Shown here: piece by piece, positions 1 through 8,261 of the stretch
How positions within the stretch are numbered: position 1 is the stretch's first letter
Layout of the letters: every line of letters starts with the position of its first letter
Source of the DNA: G963708325 sp963708325
GTDB taxonomy: Bacteria; Actinomycetota; Thermoleophilia; Solirubrobacterales; 70-9
DNA length: 64,000 nt
Assembly (NCBI GenBank): GCA_963708325.1
Contig: OY970203.1
Location: forward strand, 744,001 to 808,000
Reading direction: 5' to 3'
Program-made: the position numbers and the translations under genes
The notes under the pieces: model-generated
Databases searched by the model: none
What the model was told of the DNA's origin: nothing
The model's input: the letters and a program-made list of their open reading frames with translations, nothing else

Positions 1-663
1 GACCTCCAGCGGCTGTTCCCCAGCGTTGAGCAGCACACGCTGCTCGACGCCCTCGACCGGATCCGCGACAACGCCACCACGCTCGGGCTGGCGGCCGCGG
101 TCGGCGGGATCTGGATCGGCGCCTCCTTCTGGGGCGCGATGGACACCGCCTTCTGCCGCATCTACCACGTCGACTGCCGCGGCTGGGTCGAGCAGAAGCG
201 CTTCGCGCTCGGGATGCTGCTGGTGGCGATGCTGCTGCTGGCCGCCAGCGTCGTCATCCCGATCGCCGAGGGGGCGCTGATCTCGAGCACGGACCGCCTG
301 CCGTTCGGGCTCTCCGACATCGCCGTCCTCGCCAACCTCGTGCTGATCGCCGCCGCGCTCGTGCTCACCTTCGCGATCAGCTGCGCGATCTACTGGGCCG
401 TCCCGAAGGGCCACATGCCGTGGCCCTCGGTGTGGCCGGGCGCCCTGTTCGTCACCCTGACGACGGGCATCGCCAACTGGGCGTTTCCGTTCTACCTCGC
501 CAACGTCTCCAGCCTGAGCCGCTTCGGCAGCACCGTCGGGTTCGTGCTGATCGCGCTGATCTGGTTCTACCTTCTCAGCCTCGCCCTGCTGGCCGGCGCC
601 GTGATCAACGCCCTGCGGCACGAGCTGCACGACACCGGCACGCTGACCGAGCTGGCCGCCTGA
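1..663 (+). CDS. YihY/BrkB family membrane protein (5' truncated by window edge)
   Basis: The reading frame is open from the first base, so the gene starts upstream; 220 residues are visible. It is an inner-membrane protein of the YihY/virulence factor BrkB (UPF0761) family. The visible part has about four hydrophobic segments: near residues 33-45, the run GMLLVAMLLLAASVVIPIA, a central LANLVLIAAALVLTFAI segment and the C-terminal helix VGFVLIALIWFYLLSLALL. The order of helices, the aromatic IYWAVP loop and the end in ALLAGAVINA fit this family. The biochemical role is unknown; the old label ribonuclease BN is not supported for this family. Family call is fairly secure, function is not. Confidence 0.8.
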   Translation, partial: DLQRLFPSVEQHTLLDALDRIRDNATTLGLAAAVGGIWIGASFWGAMDTAFCRIYHVDCRGWVEQKRFALGMLLVAMLLLAASVVIPIAEGALISSTDRLPFGLSDIAVLANLVLIAAALVLTFAISCAIYWAVPKGHMPWPSVWPGALFVTLTTGIANWAFPFYLANVSSLSRFGSTVGFVLIALIWFYLLSLALLAGAVINALRHELHDTGTLTELAA

Positions 664-684
664 GCAAACCCCACTAATGGGGAG

Positions 685-704
685 GCGCGTCCCGGGGGGC
701 GCGC
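685..704 (+). terminator. GC-rich hairpin after the YihY gene
   Basis: A near-perfect stem (GCGCG..CGCGC with central C/G pairs and one G-T wobble) lies 22 bp after the stop codon. It is preceded by a small CCCCA-ctaa-TGGGG hairpin at about 670-683. No T-tract follows, which is common for terminators in GC-rich actinobacteria. Termination is inferred from position and structure only. Confidence 0.35.
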
Positions 705-744
705 ATACGCTTCAGACTGGCGGCAAAGGCGCCGATTAGGACGT

Positions 745-1521
745 ATGGCACACAGGGGAACGAACCCCGACCCCGACCTCCTCACGATCAGGGAGGTCGC
801 CGCGGTGCTGCGCATGAAGCCGGACACGATCTACCGCTGGGCGCGGCGGGGGCGGCTGGGCGCCGTGAAGCTGGGCAAGGAATGGCGGATCCCGGCGTCG
901 GAGCTGGAGGCGATGATCGGCAGGCCGCTCGGCCGGGCCGCGCGCCCGAGGCCGCCGGCGACCGCGCCCGCGGCGGCGAAGGCGGTCGCCTCTCCGCCGG
1001 GAGCGGAGGCGCTCGAGCGCAGATTGCAGGCGTTCGTCGTACCCCGCGACCACATCCTCGCGGTGGCCGCCGACGAAGCATCCCTGGAGGCCCTGCAGGC
1101 GGCGTTCTGGCAGCTGGCGGCCCTCTCCGGGGCGCGCCTGGTGGTGATCGCCGGCAGGGCCCGCACCGGCTCCGTCGAGGCGCTGCTCGCGCGCGAGGCC
1201 CTTTCGGATGTCGCCGCGGTCGCCGCCGTCTCCGACGATGCCTCCGCGCGCGAGGCCGTGATGTCCGAGGCGACCCCGGGGGAGCCGGTCTGGGCCGACT
1301 ACGGCCGCCTCGACCAGCTCGCCGGCACGCCAGCCGCGATCGAAGCGCACGCCCGGCTCGCGGCGGCGGCCGCGCTGACGAGCGACGTCACCTCGCTCGC
1401 CGCGCTGGTCGCCCCCGACTGGGAGGCGCTCGACTTCGACGCCCGCCTGCGAATCCAGTCGCACCACCGCGCCCTCGCACAGGTCTCGCGTAGCGGCGCC
1501 GTGCTCTCGCGCGTGCGCTGA
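745..1521 (+). CDS. Excisionase/MerR-like helix-turn-helix protein
   Basis: A 258-residue cytoplasmic protein. Residues 11-57 form an excisionase-type winged HTH (LLTIREVAAVLRMKPDTIYR, then WARRGRLGAVKLGKEWRIP), the fold used by Xis/BldC-type DNA-binding proteins. It is followed by an Ala/Pro-rich linker and a roughly 170-residue C-terminal domain that I do not recognise; that part has alternating helical and hydrophobic stretches and could be a nucleotide- or ligand-binding domain. No recombinase is nearby, so a role in excision is unlikely; a transcription regulator is more plausible. The ATG at 745 has no obvious Shine-Dalgarno. Confidence 0.75.
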   Translation: MAHRGTNPDPDLLTIREVAAVLRMKPDTIYRWARRGRLGAVKLGKEWRIPASELEAMIGRPLGRAARPRPPATAPAAAKAVASPPGAEALERRLQAFVVPRDHILAVAADEASLEALQAAFWQLAALSGARLVVIAGRARTGSVEALLAREALSDVAAVAAVSDDASAREAVMSEATPGEPVWADYGRLDQLAGTPAAIEAHARLAAAAALTSDVTSLAALVAPDWEALDFDARLRIQSHHRALAQVSRSGAVLSRVR

Positions 1522-1539
1522 GCGGTCGGGCGGCGCCGG

Positions 1540-2574
1540 TCAGCCGTAGAGGCCGCCGGTCACCTCCCGCAGCTTGGGCCGGTCGTGGCGCGCCTGCACC
1601 TTGCGCACCGTCCCCGAGCGCGACCGCATCACCAGCGACTCGCTCGTCGCGTGGCCGTCGCCGAGGTAGCGCACGCCGGCCATCAGGTCCCCGTCGGTGA
1701 CGCCAGTCGCGGCGAAGAAGACGTCCTGCCCGCCGATCAGGTCGTCTGTGTCGAGCACCCTGTCGAGGTCGTAGCCGCGATGCTCTGCGGCGCTCCGCTC
1801 TTCGTCGTCGCGCGGCCACAGGCGCCCGAGGATGCGGCCGCCCAGGCACTTGATCGCCGCCGCCGACAGCACGCCCTCGGGCGTGCCGCCGATCCCCCAC
1901 AGCAGGTCGATGCCAGTGCCCTCGGTCACCGCCAGCAGCGCCGCCGAGACGTCGCCGTCGGTGATGAAGCGGATGCGCGCCCCTGTGCCGCGGATCTCCT
2001 CGACGGCTTCGTCGTGACGCGGCCGATCGAGCATGATCACGGTGACGTCGCCGACCCCCGTGCGCTTGCGCTCGGCCACCCGCGCGATCACGTCGGTGAG
2101 GGTGTCGTCGAGGCTGCAGCAATCGGCGACCGACGGCCCCCCGACCAGCTTCTCCATGTACACGCATGGGCCCGGGTCAAACATCGTGCCGCGCTCCGAC
2201 AGGGCCACCACCGCCAGCGCCGCCGGCTGGCCCTGGGCCGTCAGCCGGGTGCCCTCCAGCGGATCGACGGCGATGTCCACCACGGGCGGGCTGCCGTCGC
2301 CGATCCGCTCGCCGTTGTAGAGCATCGGCGCCTCGTCCTTCTCGCCCTCGCCGATCACGACCACGCCGTCCATCGGCACCGTGTGGAGCATCAGCCGCAT
2401 CGCGTCGACCGCCGCCTGGTCGGCGGCCTCCTTGTTGCCGCGGCCGACCCAGCGTGCGGCCGCGAGCGCAGCGGCCTCGGTGACCCGAACCAGCTCGAGG
2501 GCAAGGTTTCGGTCCGGCTTGGATCCCGACCGGACCTCGTGGGAGATCACTCCGGCCTGCTCGTCGGGCGACAT
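1540..2574 (-). CDS. glpX: Class II fructose-1,6-bisphosphatase
   Basis: A 344-residue cytosolic gluconeogenic enzyme hydrolysing fructose 1,6-bisphosphate to fructose 6-phosphate with divalent metal. GlpX hallmarks are present: GEGEKDEAPM (metal-binding acidic residues), VDPLEGT (the sugar-phosphatase superfamily metal motif) and GGTPEGVLSAAA. The open frame continues upstream, but the family N-terminus begins at the ATG at 2574 (MSPDEQAGV), so I chose that start. It lies 11 bp downstream of a small membrane-protein gene on the same strand and is probably co-transcribed with it. Length matches actinobacterial GlpX. Confidence 0.95.
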   Translation of the reverse strand: MSPDEQAGVISHEVRSGSKPDRNLALELVRVTEAAALAAARWVGRGNKEAADQAAVDAMRLMLHTVPMDGVVVIGEGEKDEAPMLYNGERIGDGSPPVVDIAVDPLEGTRLTAQGQPAALAVVALSERGTMFDPGPCVYMEKLVGGPSVADCCSLDDTLTDVIARVAERKRTGVGDVTVIMLDRPRHDEAVEEIRGTGARIRFITDGDVSAALLAVTEGTGIDLLWGIGGTPEGVLSAAAIKCLGGRILGRLWPRDDEERSAAEHRGYDLDRVLDTDDLIGGQDVFFAATGVTDGDLMAGVRYLGDGHATSESLVMRSRSGTVRKVQARHDRPKLREVTGGLYG

Positions 2575-2585
2575 CGCTCGGTCGG

Positions 2586-3062
2586 TCAGATGGTCCCCGG
2601 CGCCTTGCGGCCGGCGGGCCTCTCGGTCGCCCGCCAGGCTCCGCAGAAGGCGATCGTGACCGAGGCGAGCAGGGCGATCACGTAGCCCCAGGTGATGTGG
2701 ACGCCGACCGGGCGCACGCCCGGCTTGGCAACGATCCCGTCGTAGCCGATCAGGACGACCGCCGTGAAGCCGACGACGGCGGTGACCTCGCCCGGGGGCC
2801 ACGAGAGCTTGTGGCCTCGAACGATGATCCAGGCGAGGATCAGGGGTGCGGTGCAGGCCGCCAGCAGCAGCCAGCGCATGATCGGGAACGTCTCGAAGCC
2901 CGTGCAGTTGTAGTCCCCCACCCCGCAGGACCACGCCCCCGCGTCGGGGCGGATCACGGCGCCCTTGTCGAGCGTGAACCAGGGCAGGAAGAGGCTCACC
3001 GCCAGCACCAGCGCAGCGATTGCGCCGATGGCCTCCGAGCGATGAAGCCGGGAGAAGTCCAT
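2586..3062 (-). CDS. Small four-helix membrane protein, unknown function
   Basis: A 158-residue protein with four predicted membrane helices: around residues 9-29 (IGAIAALVLAVSLFLPWF), 61-81, 90-108 and 127-147. A short extracytoplasmic loop carries two cysteines (CGVGDYNC), a possible disulfide. The SLFLPWF motif after helix 1 is typical of small actinobacterial membrane proteins of unknown role. It lies directly upstream of glpX with an 11-bp gap. The start ATG at 3062 has a TAGAGT -10-like box 8 nt upstream, suggesting a leaderless transcript. Confidence 0.7.
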   Translation of the reverse strand: MDFSRLHRSEAIGAIAALVLAVSLFLPWFTLDKGAVIRPDAGAWSCGVGDYNCTGFETFPIMRWLLLAACTAPLILAWIIVRGHKLSWPPGEVTAVVGFTAVVLIGYDGIVAKPGVRPVGVHITWGYVIALLASVTIAFCGAWRATERPAGRKAPGTI

Positions 3063-3070
3063 CGCGCGCG

Positions 3071-3076
3071 ACTCTA
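3071..3076 (-). promoter_or_regulatory. -10 element (TAGAGT) of the 3062 gene
   Basis: Read on the minus strand, TAGAGT ends 8 nt before the ATG at 3062, matching the actinobacterial TANNNT box of leaderless transcripts. No convincing -35 was seen. Confidence 0.45.
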
Positions 3077-3140
3077 TCCGACCGGTTAGGGTCGCGCCGC
3101 AACATGACGACCCGGACCACTCCGAGCGCCACCGCCGGCG

Positions 3141-4076
3141 ATGCCTGAGAGGCGCTGGGGCCTCACCCTGCCGCTGCCGGCACTGCCGCTGGCCGCCCAC
3201 GAGGAGCACGTGCGCCGGGCCGAGGCGGCCGGGTTCACCGACCTCTGGTCGGGCGAGACCCAGGGTCCGGACGGGTTCACGCCGCTGGCCCTGGCCGCCG
3301 CCTGGACCGAGCGCACCCGTCTCGGCACCGGCATCGTCGGCGTATTCACGCGTGGACCGGCGCTGCTGGCGCAGCAGGCGGCTGCCCTCCAGGACGCCTC
3401 GCGGGGCAGGTTCGTGCTCGGAATCGGCTCCTCCTCGGACGTGATCGTCGAGCGCTGGAACCAGATCCCGTTCGAGCGCCCGCTGGCCCGCGTCTCGACG
3501 ACGATCGACATCCTGCGCGCGGTCTTCGCGGGCGAGCGCGGCCCCGGCGGCTTCAAGCTCGAGCAGCCGCCCTCCGAGCCGATCCCGATCGTCGTCGCCG
3601 CCCTGCGCGGACGCATGCTCGAGCTTGCGGCCGAGAAGGGCGACGGCGCCTTCACCAACTTCCTGCCGCTGTCGGGTCTGCCGCAGGTGGTCGAGCCGGT
3701 CGCCGCCGCCGGCGACGGCTTCGAGATGCTCTGCCGCTTCTTCTGCCTGCCGGGGGCGCGCGAGCAGGTGGAGCCGATCGCGCGATGGATGTTCGCCTCC
3801 TACGCCACGGTGCCCGTCTACGAGGCCTTCTTCCGCTGGCTCGGGCACGGCGAGCGGATCGACCCGATGGTGGATGCATGGCGGGCCAAGGACCGCCAGG
3901 CGGCGATCGCGGCGGCTCCCTGGGACCTGATCGAGGAGATCTTCGTGCTCGGCGAGCCGGCCGAGATGAAGGAGCGGATCGCGGCCTTCACCGACGGCGG
4001 GATCACGCTACCCATCCTCACCCCGGTGACGACGCCGGACAGGATCGGCGAGCTGATCGAGGCGCTCGGCCCCTAG
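3141..4076 (+). CDS. LLM class flavin-dependent oxidoreductase
   Basis: A 311-residue TIM-barrel protein of the luciferase-like monooxygenase family, probably using F420 or FMN. It has the N-terminal strand WGLTLPLP, the HEEHVRRAEAAGFTDLWSGE segment, the RTRLGTGIVG strand with conserved Gly and the GRFVLGIGSSS motif of the cofactor pocket. Substrate cannot be read from sequence. It is transcribed divergently from the glpX pair and converges on egtD with an 18-bp gap. A TAGGGT box at 3087-3092 may be its -10, giving a roughly 40-nt leader. Family is confident; reaction is not. Confidence 0.85.
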   Translation: MPERRWGLTLPLPALPLAAHEEHVRRAEAAGFTDLWSGETQGPDGFTPLALAAAWTERTRLGTGIVGVFTRGPALLAQQAAALQDASRGRFVLGIGSSSDVIVERWNQIPFERPLARVSTTIDILRAVFAGERGPGGFKLEQPPSEPIPIVVAALRGRMLELAAEKGDGAFTNFLPLSGLPQVVEPVAAAGDGFEMLCRFFCLPGAREQVEPIARWMFASYATVPVYEAFFRWLGHGERIDPMVDAWRAKDRQAAIAAAPWDLIEEIFVLGEPAEMKERIAAFTDGGITLPILTPVTTPDRIGELIEALGP

Positions 4077-4094
4077 ACGATCGGTGGTCCGCGC

Positions 4095-5087
4095 TCAGCG
4101 GGCGCGGGCCAGGCTGAGCGCGAACAGTCCCTCGCGGTCGGTCCACCACCCGGCCAGCTCGAGGCCGGCCTCGGCGTAGATCCCCTCCAGCCCGGGGCGT
4201 GCGAACTTGGTCGAGATCTCGGTGCGCATCTCCTCGCCGGGCTCGAACTCGACGACCAGGTCGAGCGCCGAGACCGAGACCGTCTGGCGGGCCGTCGACC
4301 GCAGGCGGATGTCCATCCAGAGATTGTCGGCGTCCCATCGGGCCACGTGCTCGAACGCGTCCGGATCGAAGTCGCAGCCGAGCTCCCGGTTGAGGACCGC
4401 AAGGACGTTCTTGTTGAACTCGGCGGTGACGCCGGCGGAGTCGTTGTAGGCGGCCTCCAGAGTGGCGCGGTCCTTGATCAGGTCGGTGCCGAGCAGGAAG
4501 CTGTCGGCCGGGCCGAGCAGGTTCGCCACCCGGCGAAGGAAGCTGGCGCGCTGGGCCGGCGGGAAGTTGCCGATCGTGCCGCCGAGGAGGGCGAGCACGC
4601 GCGAGCGCCCGTCCGGGACGCACTCGAGGTCGAGCTCGAAGTCGCAGACGAGCCCGCAGACGTCGAGCGCGTCGTACTCGGTGGCGACCCGCTCCGCCGT
4701 GCCTCGGGTGATCTCCTCGGAGATGTCGACCGGGGCGTAGGCCTTCAGGCAGCCGGCGTCGCGCATCGCGTCGAGCAGGACCCTCGTCTTGGTGGCTGAG
4801 CCGGAGCCCAGCTCGGTGAGCATCGCCGGCTCGCCCGCCGCGGCGACGATCTCGGCCGAGCGCTCGACGAGGATCGCGCGCTCGCAGCGCGTCGGGTAGT
4901 ACTCGGGCAGCTCGGTGATCCGCTCGAAAAGCTCCGAGCCGCGGTCGTCGTAGAAGTAGCGCGGCGACAGCTCCTTGAACGGCTTGGTCAGCCCGGCGCG
5001 GACATCGGCCGCCATTCCGGACAGCGGGCCGCCCGGCGGCAGTTGCACGTCGACGCTGACGCGATCGGCGGCGGCGATCCCTTCCAT
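4095..5087 (-). CDS. egtD: L-histidine N-alpha-methyltransferase (ergothioneine)
   Basis: A 330-residue SAM-dependent enzyme that trimethylates histidine to hercynine, the first committed step of ergothioneine synthesis. Family features: KELSPRYFYDDRGSELFE at residues 38-55, PEYYPTR (Tyr near 64-65, substrate pocket), the SAM motif TELGSGSATKTR at 91-102, and LLGGTIGNFPP. Length is normal for EgtD. It follows egtB on the same strand with a 63-bp gap, and the two probably form one transcript. No egtA, egtC or egtE is present beside it. Confidence 0.93.
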   Translation of the reverse strand: MEGIAAADRVSVDVQLPPGGPLSGMAADVRAGLTKPFKELSPRYFYDDRGSELFERITELPEYYPTRCERAILVERSAEIVAAAGEPAMLTELGSGSATKTRVLLDAMRDAGCLKAYAPVDISEEITRGTAERVATEYDALDVCGLVCDFELDLECVPDGRSRVLALLGGTIGNFPPAQRASFLRRVANLLGPADSFLLGTDLIKDRATLEAAYNDSAGVTAEFNKNVLAVLNRELGCDFDPDAFEHVARWDADNLWMDIRLRSTARQTVSVSALDLVVEFEPGEEMRTEISTKFARPGLEGIYAEAGLELAGWWTDREGLFALSLARAR

Positions 5088-5150
5088 CAGCTGTCCGTCA
5101 CCTCCTTGCTCGCGTTTCGTCTCATCTGCGATCGGTCGGCCCTGGTCGGA

Positions 5151-6356
5151 TCAGCGCTCGTCGAGGTCGCGTGCGCAGCGTAGGCCGGCGAAGATCTGCT
5201 TGCGCTGAGGCAGGTCCCAGTTGCGGAAGCTGGTTCGGATCACGTTGCGGCGGGTCGCCCAGGCGCCGCCGCGCAGCACCTTGTGGGCGTCGCCGAAGAA
5301 GACCTCCGAGTACTCGCGGTAGGGAAAGGCGGCGAAGCCCGGATAGGCCCTGAACTCCGACGCCGTCCACTCCCAGACGTCGCCGAGCATCTGCACCGCC
5401 CCCGCGTGCGACGGGGCGTCGGAATAGGCGCCGGCGGGCGCCACCCCGAGGCCGAGCTGGTCGAGGTTGGCGCGGTCGCGGTCGGCGCCGGCCGCCGCCG
5501 CCTCCCACTCGACCTCGGTCGGCAGGCGCTTGCCCGCCCAGCGGGCGAAGGCGTCGGCGTCGTGCCAGGAGACGTGGACCACCGGGTCGCGGGGATCCAG
5601 CGGGAGCGTCCGGCCCATCGCCGTCCGCACCCATCCGCCGGCGCCGTCGCCCTCCCAGTACATCGGCGGCTCGGCGTCGGCGTCGGCGACGAACTCCGCG
5701 TAGTCGGCGTTCGTCACCGGCGTGCGGTCGATCAGGAAGGGCTCGAGCACGACCTCGTGCGCCGGGCGCTCGTTGTCGTAGGCGAACCCGGTCGCCGGCG
5801 CGCCGACCTCGTGGGCGCCGCCCTCGACGGCCACCATCTCGGGGCCTTCCGACACCGGCTCGGAGCTCGGCCCGGGGTCGTGGTCGGGCGGCTCGTAGCG
5901 CTCCACCATCTGGATCAGCTGCAGCATCGTCTCGGTGTGCTGGTGCTCGTGGGCGATCAGCAGCTCGTAGACGAAGGCGCCGGCGAGCAGCGGGTCGCCG
6001 CCGTCGAGCTCGACCTCGCCGAGCACGTCGAGCGTGCGCGATCTCACCTCCGTCATGTAGGCGAGGCAGTCCGCGGCGGGCAGGATCGGAAGCTCGCCGC
6101 GGGTCGCTCGGGGGTTCTCGATCGCGTCGTAGAGGCGTCCCAGCTCGCCCCGCAGCGGCTCGCGACCGCCGATCCTCCTGACCAGCCAGAGCTCCTCGAA
6201 GTTGGCGATGTGGCCGAGGTCCCAGACCAGCGGGCTGAGGATCGGCGAGTAGACCCTCTGCAGCTGCTGCTCGGAGAGCGGCTCGATCAGGGCAAGCGTC
6301 CGCTCCCTTGCCTCGTGCAAGCGCGCGACGATCGCGTCCTTCGTGGTTGCCTGCAC
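5151..6356 (-). CDS. egtB: Ergothioneine biosynthesis sulfoxide synthase
   Basis: A 401-residue mononuclear iron enzyme joining hercynine to a thiol (gamma-glutamylcysteine or cysteine) with O2. The N-terminal DinB-like domain holds the three-histidine iron site: His49 (WDLGHIANFEE), His136 and His140 (AHEHQHTE). The C-terminal formylglycine-generating-enzyme-like domain starts near residue 175 (EMVAVEGGAHEVGA) and contains GKRLPTEVEWEAAAAG, the LGDVWEWTASEF motif and the ending VIRTSFRNWD...FAGLRCARD. The GTG at 6356 is the likely start. A TAGGGT box at 6375-6380 may be the -10. Confidence 0.93.
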   Translation of the reverse strand: MQATTKDAIVARLHEARERTLALIEPLSEQQLQRVYSPILSPLVWDLGHIANFEELWLVRRIGGREPLRGELGRLYDAIENPRATRGELPILPAADCLAYMTEVRSRTLDVLGEVELDGGDPLLAGAFVYELLIAHEHQHTETMLQLIQMVERYEPPDHDPGPSSEPVSEGPEMVAVEGGAHEVGAPATGFAYDNERPAHEVVLEPFLIDRTPVTNADYAEFVADADAEPPMYWEGDGAGGWVRTAMGRTLPLDPRDPVVHVSWHDADAFARWAGKRLPTEVEWEAAAAGADRDRANLDQLGLGVAPAGAYSDAPSHAGAVQMLGDVWEWTASEFRAYPGFAAFPYREYSEVFFGDAHKVLRGGAWATRRNVIRTSFRNWDLPQRKQIFAGLRCARDLDER

Positions 6357-6441
6357 CGGGGTCGCGATGGCAAGACCCTACCCAAGCCGCCTCGCGGGCA
6401 ACAGATCTCTCATCGTTCGGTTCGAGCCGGGTCTCCTCGAA

Positions 6442-6447
6442 TAAGCT
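6442..6447 (+). promoter_or_regulatory. -10 element (TAAGCT) of the SDR gene
   Basis: TAAGCT lies 9 nt before the ATG at 6457 with no Shine-Dalgarno between, consistent with leaderless or near-leaderless initiation. Confidence 0.4.
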
Positions 6448-6456
6448 GCCGCGCCG

Positions 6457-7224
6457 ATGAGGATCGAGGGATCAAGCGCGCTCGTTGCCGGCGGCGCCTC
6501 CGGGCTGGGCGAGGCCACCGCGCGCGCCCTGCACGGCGCCGGCGCCCGCACGGTGATCTGCGACCTCAACGTGGAGAAGGGCGAGGCGCTCGCCGCCGAG
6601 CTCGGCGACGGGGCCCGCTTCGTCGCTGCCGACGTCACCGACCCCGATGCGGTCGGCACCGCCGTCGCGGCAGCCGCCGAGCAGGATGGGGGCCTGAGGG
6701 CCTCGATCTGCTGCGCCGGGATCGGCTGGGCGCAGCGGACCGCCTCGAAGGGCGGCCCCCACGACCTCGAGATATTCGCCAACGTGGTCAAGGTCAACCT
6801 GATCGGGACGTTCAACGTCCTGCGACTCGCCTGCGCGTCGATGTCGGAGAACGAGCCCGGCGACGATGGCGAGCGCGGCGTCTGCGTGAACACCGCCTCG
6901 ATCGCCGCCTGGGACGGCCAGATCGGCCAGGTCGCCTACGCCGCGTCGAAGGGCGGGATCGCGAGCCTGACTCTGCCGGCGGCCAGGGACATGGCGAGCC
7001 GCGGCGTGCGCGTCGTGACGGTCGCACCCGGGCTCTTCGACACCCCCCTGCTGGCCGCCCTGCCGGAGGAGCAGCGCAACGCGCTCGGAGCCGGGATCCC
7101 GTTCCCATCGCGGCTCGGCCGGCCGGAGGAGTACGCCGACCTGGCGCTGGAGATCGTCCGCAACCCGATGCTCAACGGCGAGACGATCCGGCTGGACGGC
7201 GCCCTGCGGATGCCGCCGCGGTAG
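6457..7224 (+). CDS. Short-chain dehydrogenase/reductase (type-II hydroxyacyl-CoA dehydrogenase-like)
   Basis: A 255-residue classical SDR. The NAD(H)-binding motif GGASGLG is at residues 12-18. An acidic residue after beta-2 (CDLN) favours NAD over NADP. The catalytic Ser-Tyr-Lys set is in NTASIAAWDGQIGQVAYAAS, with YAASK. The sequence resembles 17beta-HSD10/3-hydroxyacyl-CoA dehydrogenase type II (VAPGLFDTPLLAALPEE, PFPSRLGRPEEYADL), so a fatty-acid or branched-chain beta-oxidation role is possible. Several other beta-oxidation genes lie elsewhere in the window. Exact substrate is not determinable. Confidence 0.87.
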   Translation: MRIEGSSALVAGGASGLGEATARALHGAGARTVICDLNVEKGEALAAELGDGARFVAADVTDPDAVGTAVAAAAEQDGGLRASICCAGIGWAQRTASKGGPHDLEIFANVVKVNLIGTFNVLRLACASMSENEPGDDGERGVCVNTASIAAWDGQIGQVAYAASKGGIASLTLPAARDMASRGVRVVTVAPGLFDTPLLAALPEEQRNALGAGIPFPSRLGRPEEYADLALEIVRNPMLNGETIRLDGALRMPPR

Positions 7225-7245
7225 CGGCTTCGTCGAGAGAGGTCC

Positions 7246-8175
7246 TCAGGTCTCGGGGCTCTCGGGATCGAGGTAGACGAGCTTCAGCCACGGCGGCGTG
7301 ATCGCGAACGAAGCGTCGCCCGAGGCGAGCGGCTCGATCGGGACCAGGCGCACTCCCCGCCGCCGGGTGGCGCGAATCGCGCCGCCGCCGCGGGCGCTGC
7401 CGGCGTGGCTGCCGCCCGCCACGAACAGGCGGCCCGTCTCGGGGCCCCAACCTCCTCGCGGCCGCAGGCCAACCGTCTCGGTCGCCGCGCGCAGCGACCG
7501 GATGCCCGCGTCGGATGCCCAGTTCCGCCGGCTGAGCGCGTAGTTGTAGCCGTGGTGCGAGCTGGCGCGGGCGTCCGCGCCCCCGGGGCCGATCCGCACC
7601 TGGTAGCTCTCCCAGTCGTCACGGTGAAAGCCGCGCCGGCCGGCCACCGGGACGCCGCGCAGGGTCGCCGAGTCGGCGTAGTAGAACCAGTACTGGAGAT
7701 AGAGGCGGCCCGCTCTCCGCCCGGAGCAGTCCACGCCCGCGAGCGCGGCGCGCACGCGGGCGGCGCCGCGGCAGTCGATCACGTGCACGAACGCCGTCAC
7801 GGGCTCTCCGGTCGCCGTCCGCGACACCAGGCCGAGCGGGCGACCGTCGCCGCAGGCGGTCGAGCGGCAGCGGCGAAAGTCGACCGGGAGCGCCGACATC
7901 CCGGTCTCGTAGCCGATCTCGGGGGCGTGGTGGCGGAGCAGCTGCGCCAGCTCCTCGCCATAGGCCGCGACCAGCGCCGGGTCGCGCCGGCAGGCGCTCG
8001 AGAGGCTGACGGCGCAGGCGATCCGCGATGCGATCGCGCGCGCCAGCCCGGCCCCCGGCAGCCGCGCCCCCGCCGCCGCCAGGGCCGCCGCGGCGGCCAG
8101 CGCCACGAGCATGACCAGCGCGACCCACTCGATCGTCGCCTGGCCGCGCTGCTCGCCGATCCTCCGTCGCCCCAT
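7246..8175 (-). CDS. Secreted protein with pilin-like N-terminus and Vps62-like domain
   Basis: A 309-residue protein. The first ~40 residues look like a type IV pilin/TadE leader: basic N-terminus, GQATIEW (Gly before the cleavage point and the conserved Glu), then the hydrophobic helix VALVMLVALAAAAALAAA. After this the protein is exported: paired Cys residues (IACAVSLSSACRR, CRSTACGDG), then LQYWFYYADSATLRG and FHRDDWESYQVRI, which resemble the Vps62-related family. No Tad pilus genes are adjacent. It may be a surface-anchored enzyme or binding protein; function is unknown. Confidence 0.6.
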   Translation of the reverse strand: MGRRRIGEQRGQATIEWVALVMLVALAAAAALAAAGARLPGAGLARAIASRIACAVSLSSACRRDPALVAAYGEELAQLLRHHAPEIGYETGMSALPVDFRRCRSTACGDGRPLGLVSRTATGEPVTAFVHVIDCRGAARVRAALAGVDCSGRRAGRLYLQYWFYYADSATLRGVPVAGRRGFHRDDWESYQVRIGPGGADARASSHHGYNYALSRRNWASDAGIRSLRAATETVGLRPRGGWGPETGRLFVAGGSHAGSARGGGAIRATRRRGVRLVPIEPLASGDASFAITPPWLKLVYLDPESPET

Positions 8176-8248
8176 GCGGCGACGCTAGGCCGGCGGGGCG
8201 CGCAGGTCACCGCAGCGGATCGCCGGATCCCGGCCGCAGGTGATGAAT

Positions 8249-8254
8249 TAGAGT
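8249..8254 (+). promoter_or_regulatory. -10 element (TAGAGT) of the LapA-like gene
   Basis: TAGAGT ends 7 nt before the ATG at 8262. The spacing places the transcription start at or next to the start codon. Confidence 0.45.
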
Positions 8255-8261
8255 CGCAGCC

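Noticed and set aside
1..663. Ribonuclease BN
   Set aside because: The YihY/BrkB family was once labelled RNase BN, but the true RNase BN is an MBL-fold enzyme. This is a membrane protein.
745..1521. Phage excisionase marking a prophage
   Set aside because: The HTH type is shared by many regulators, and no integrase, att site or phage gene is in the surroundings.
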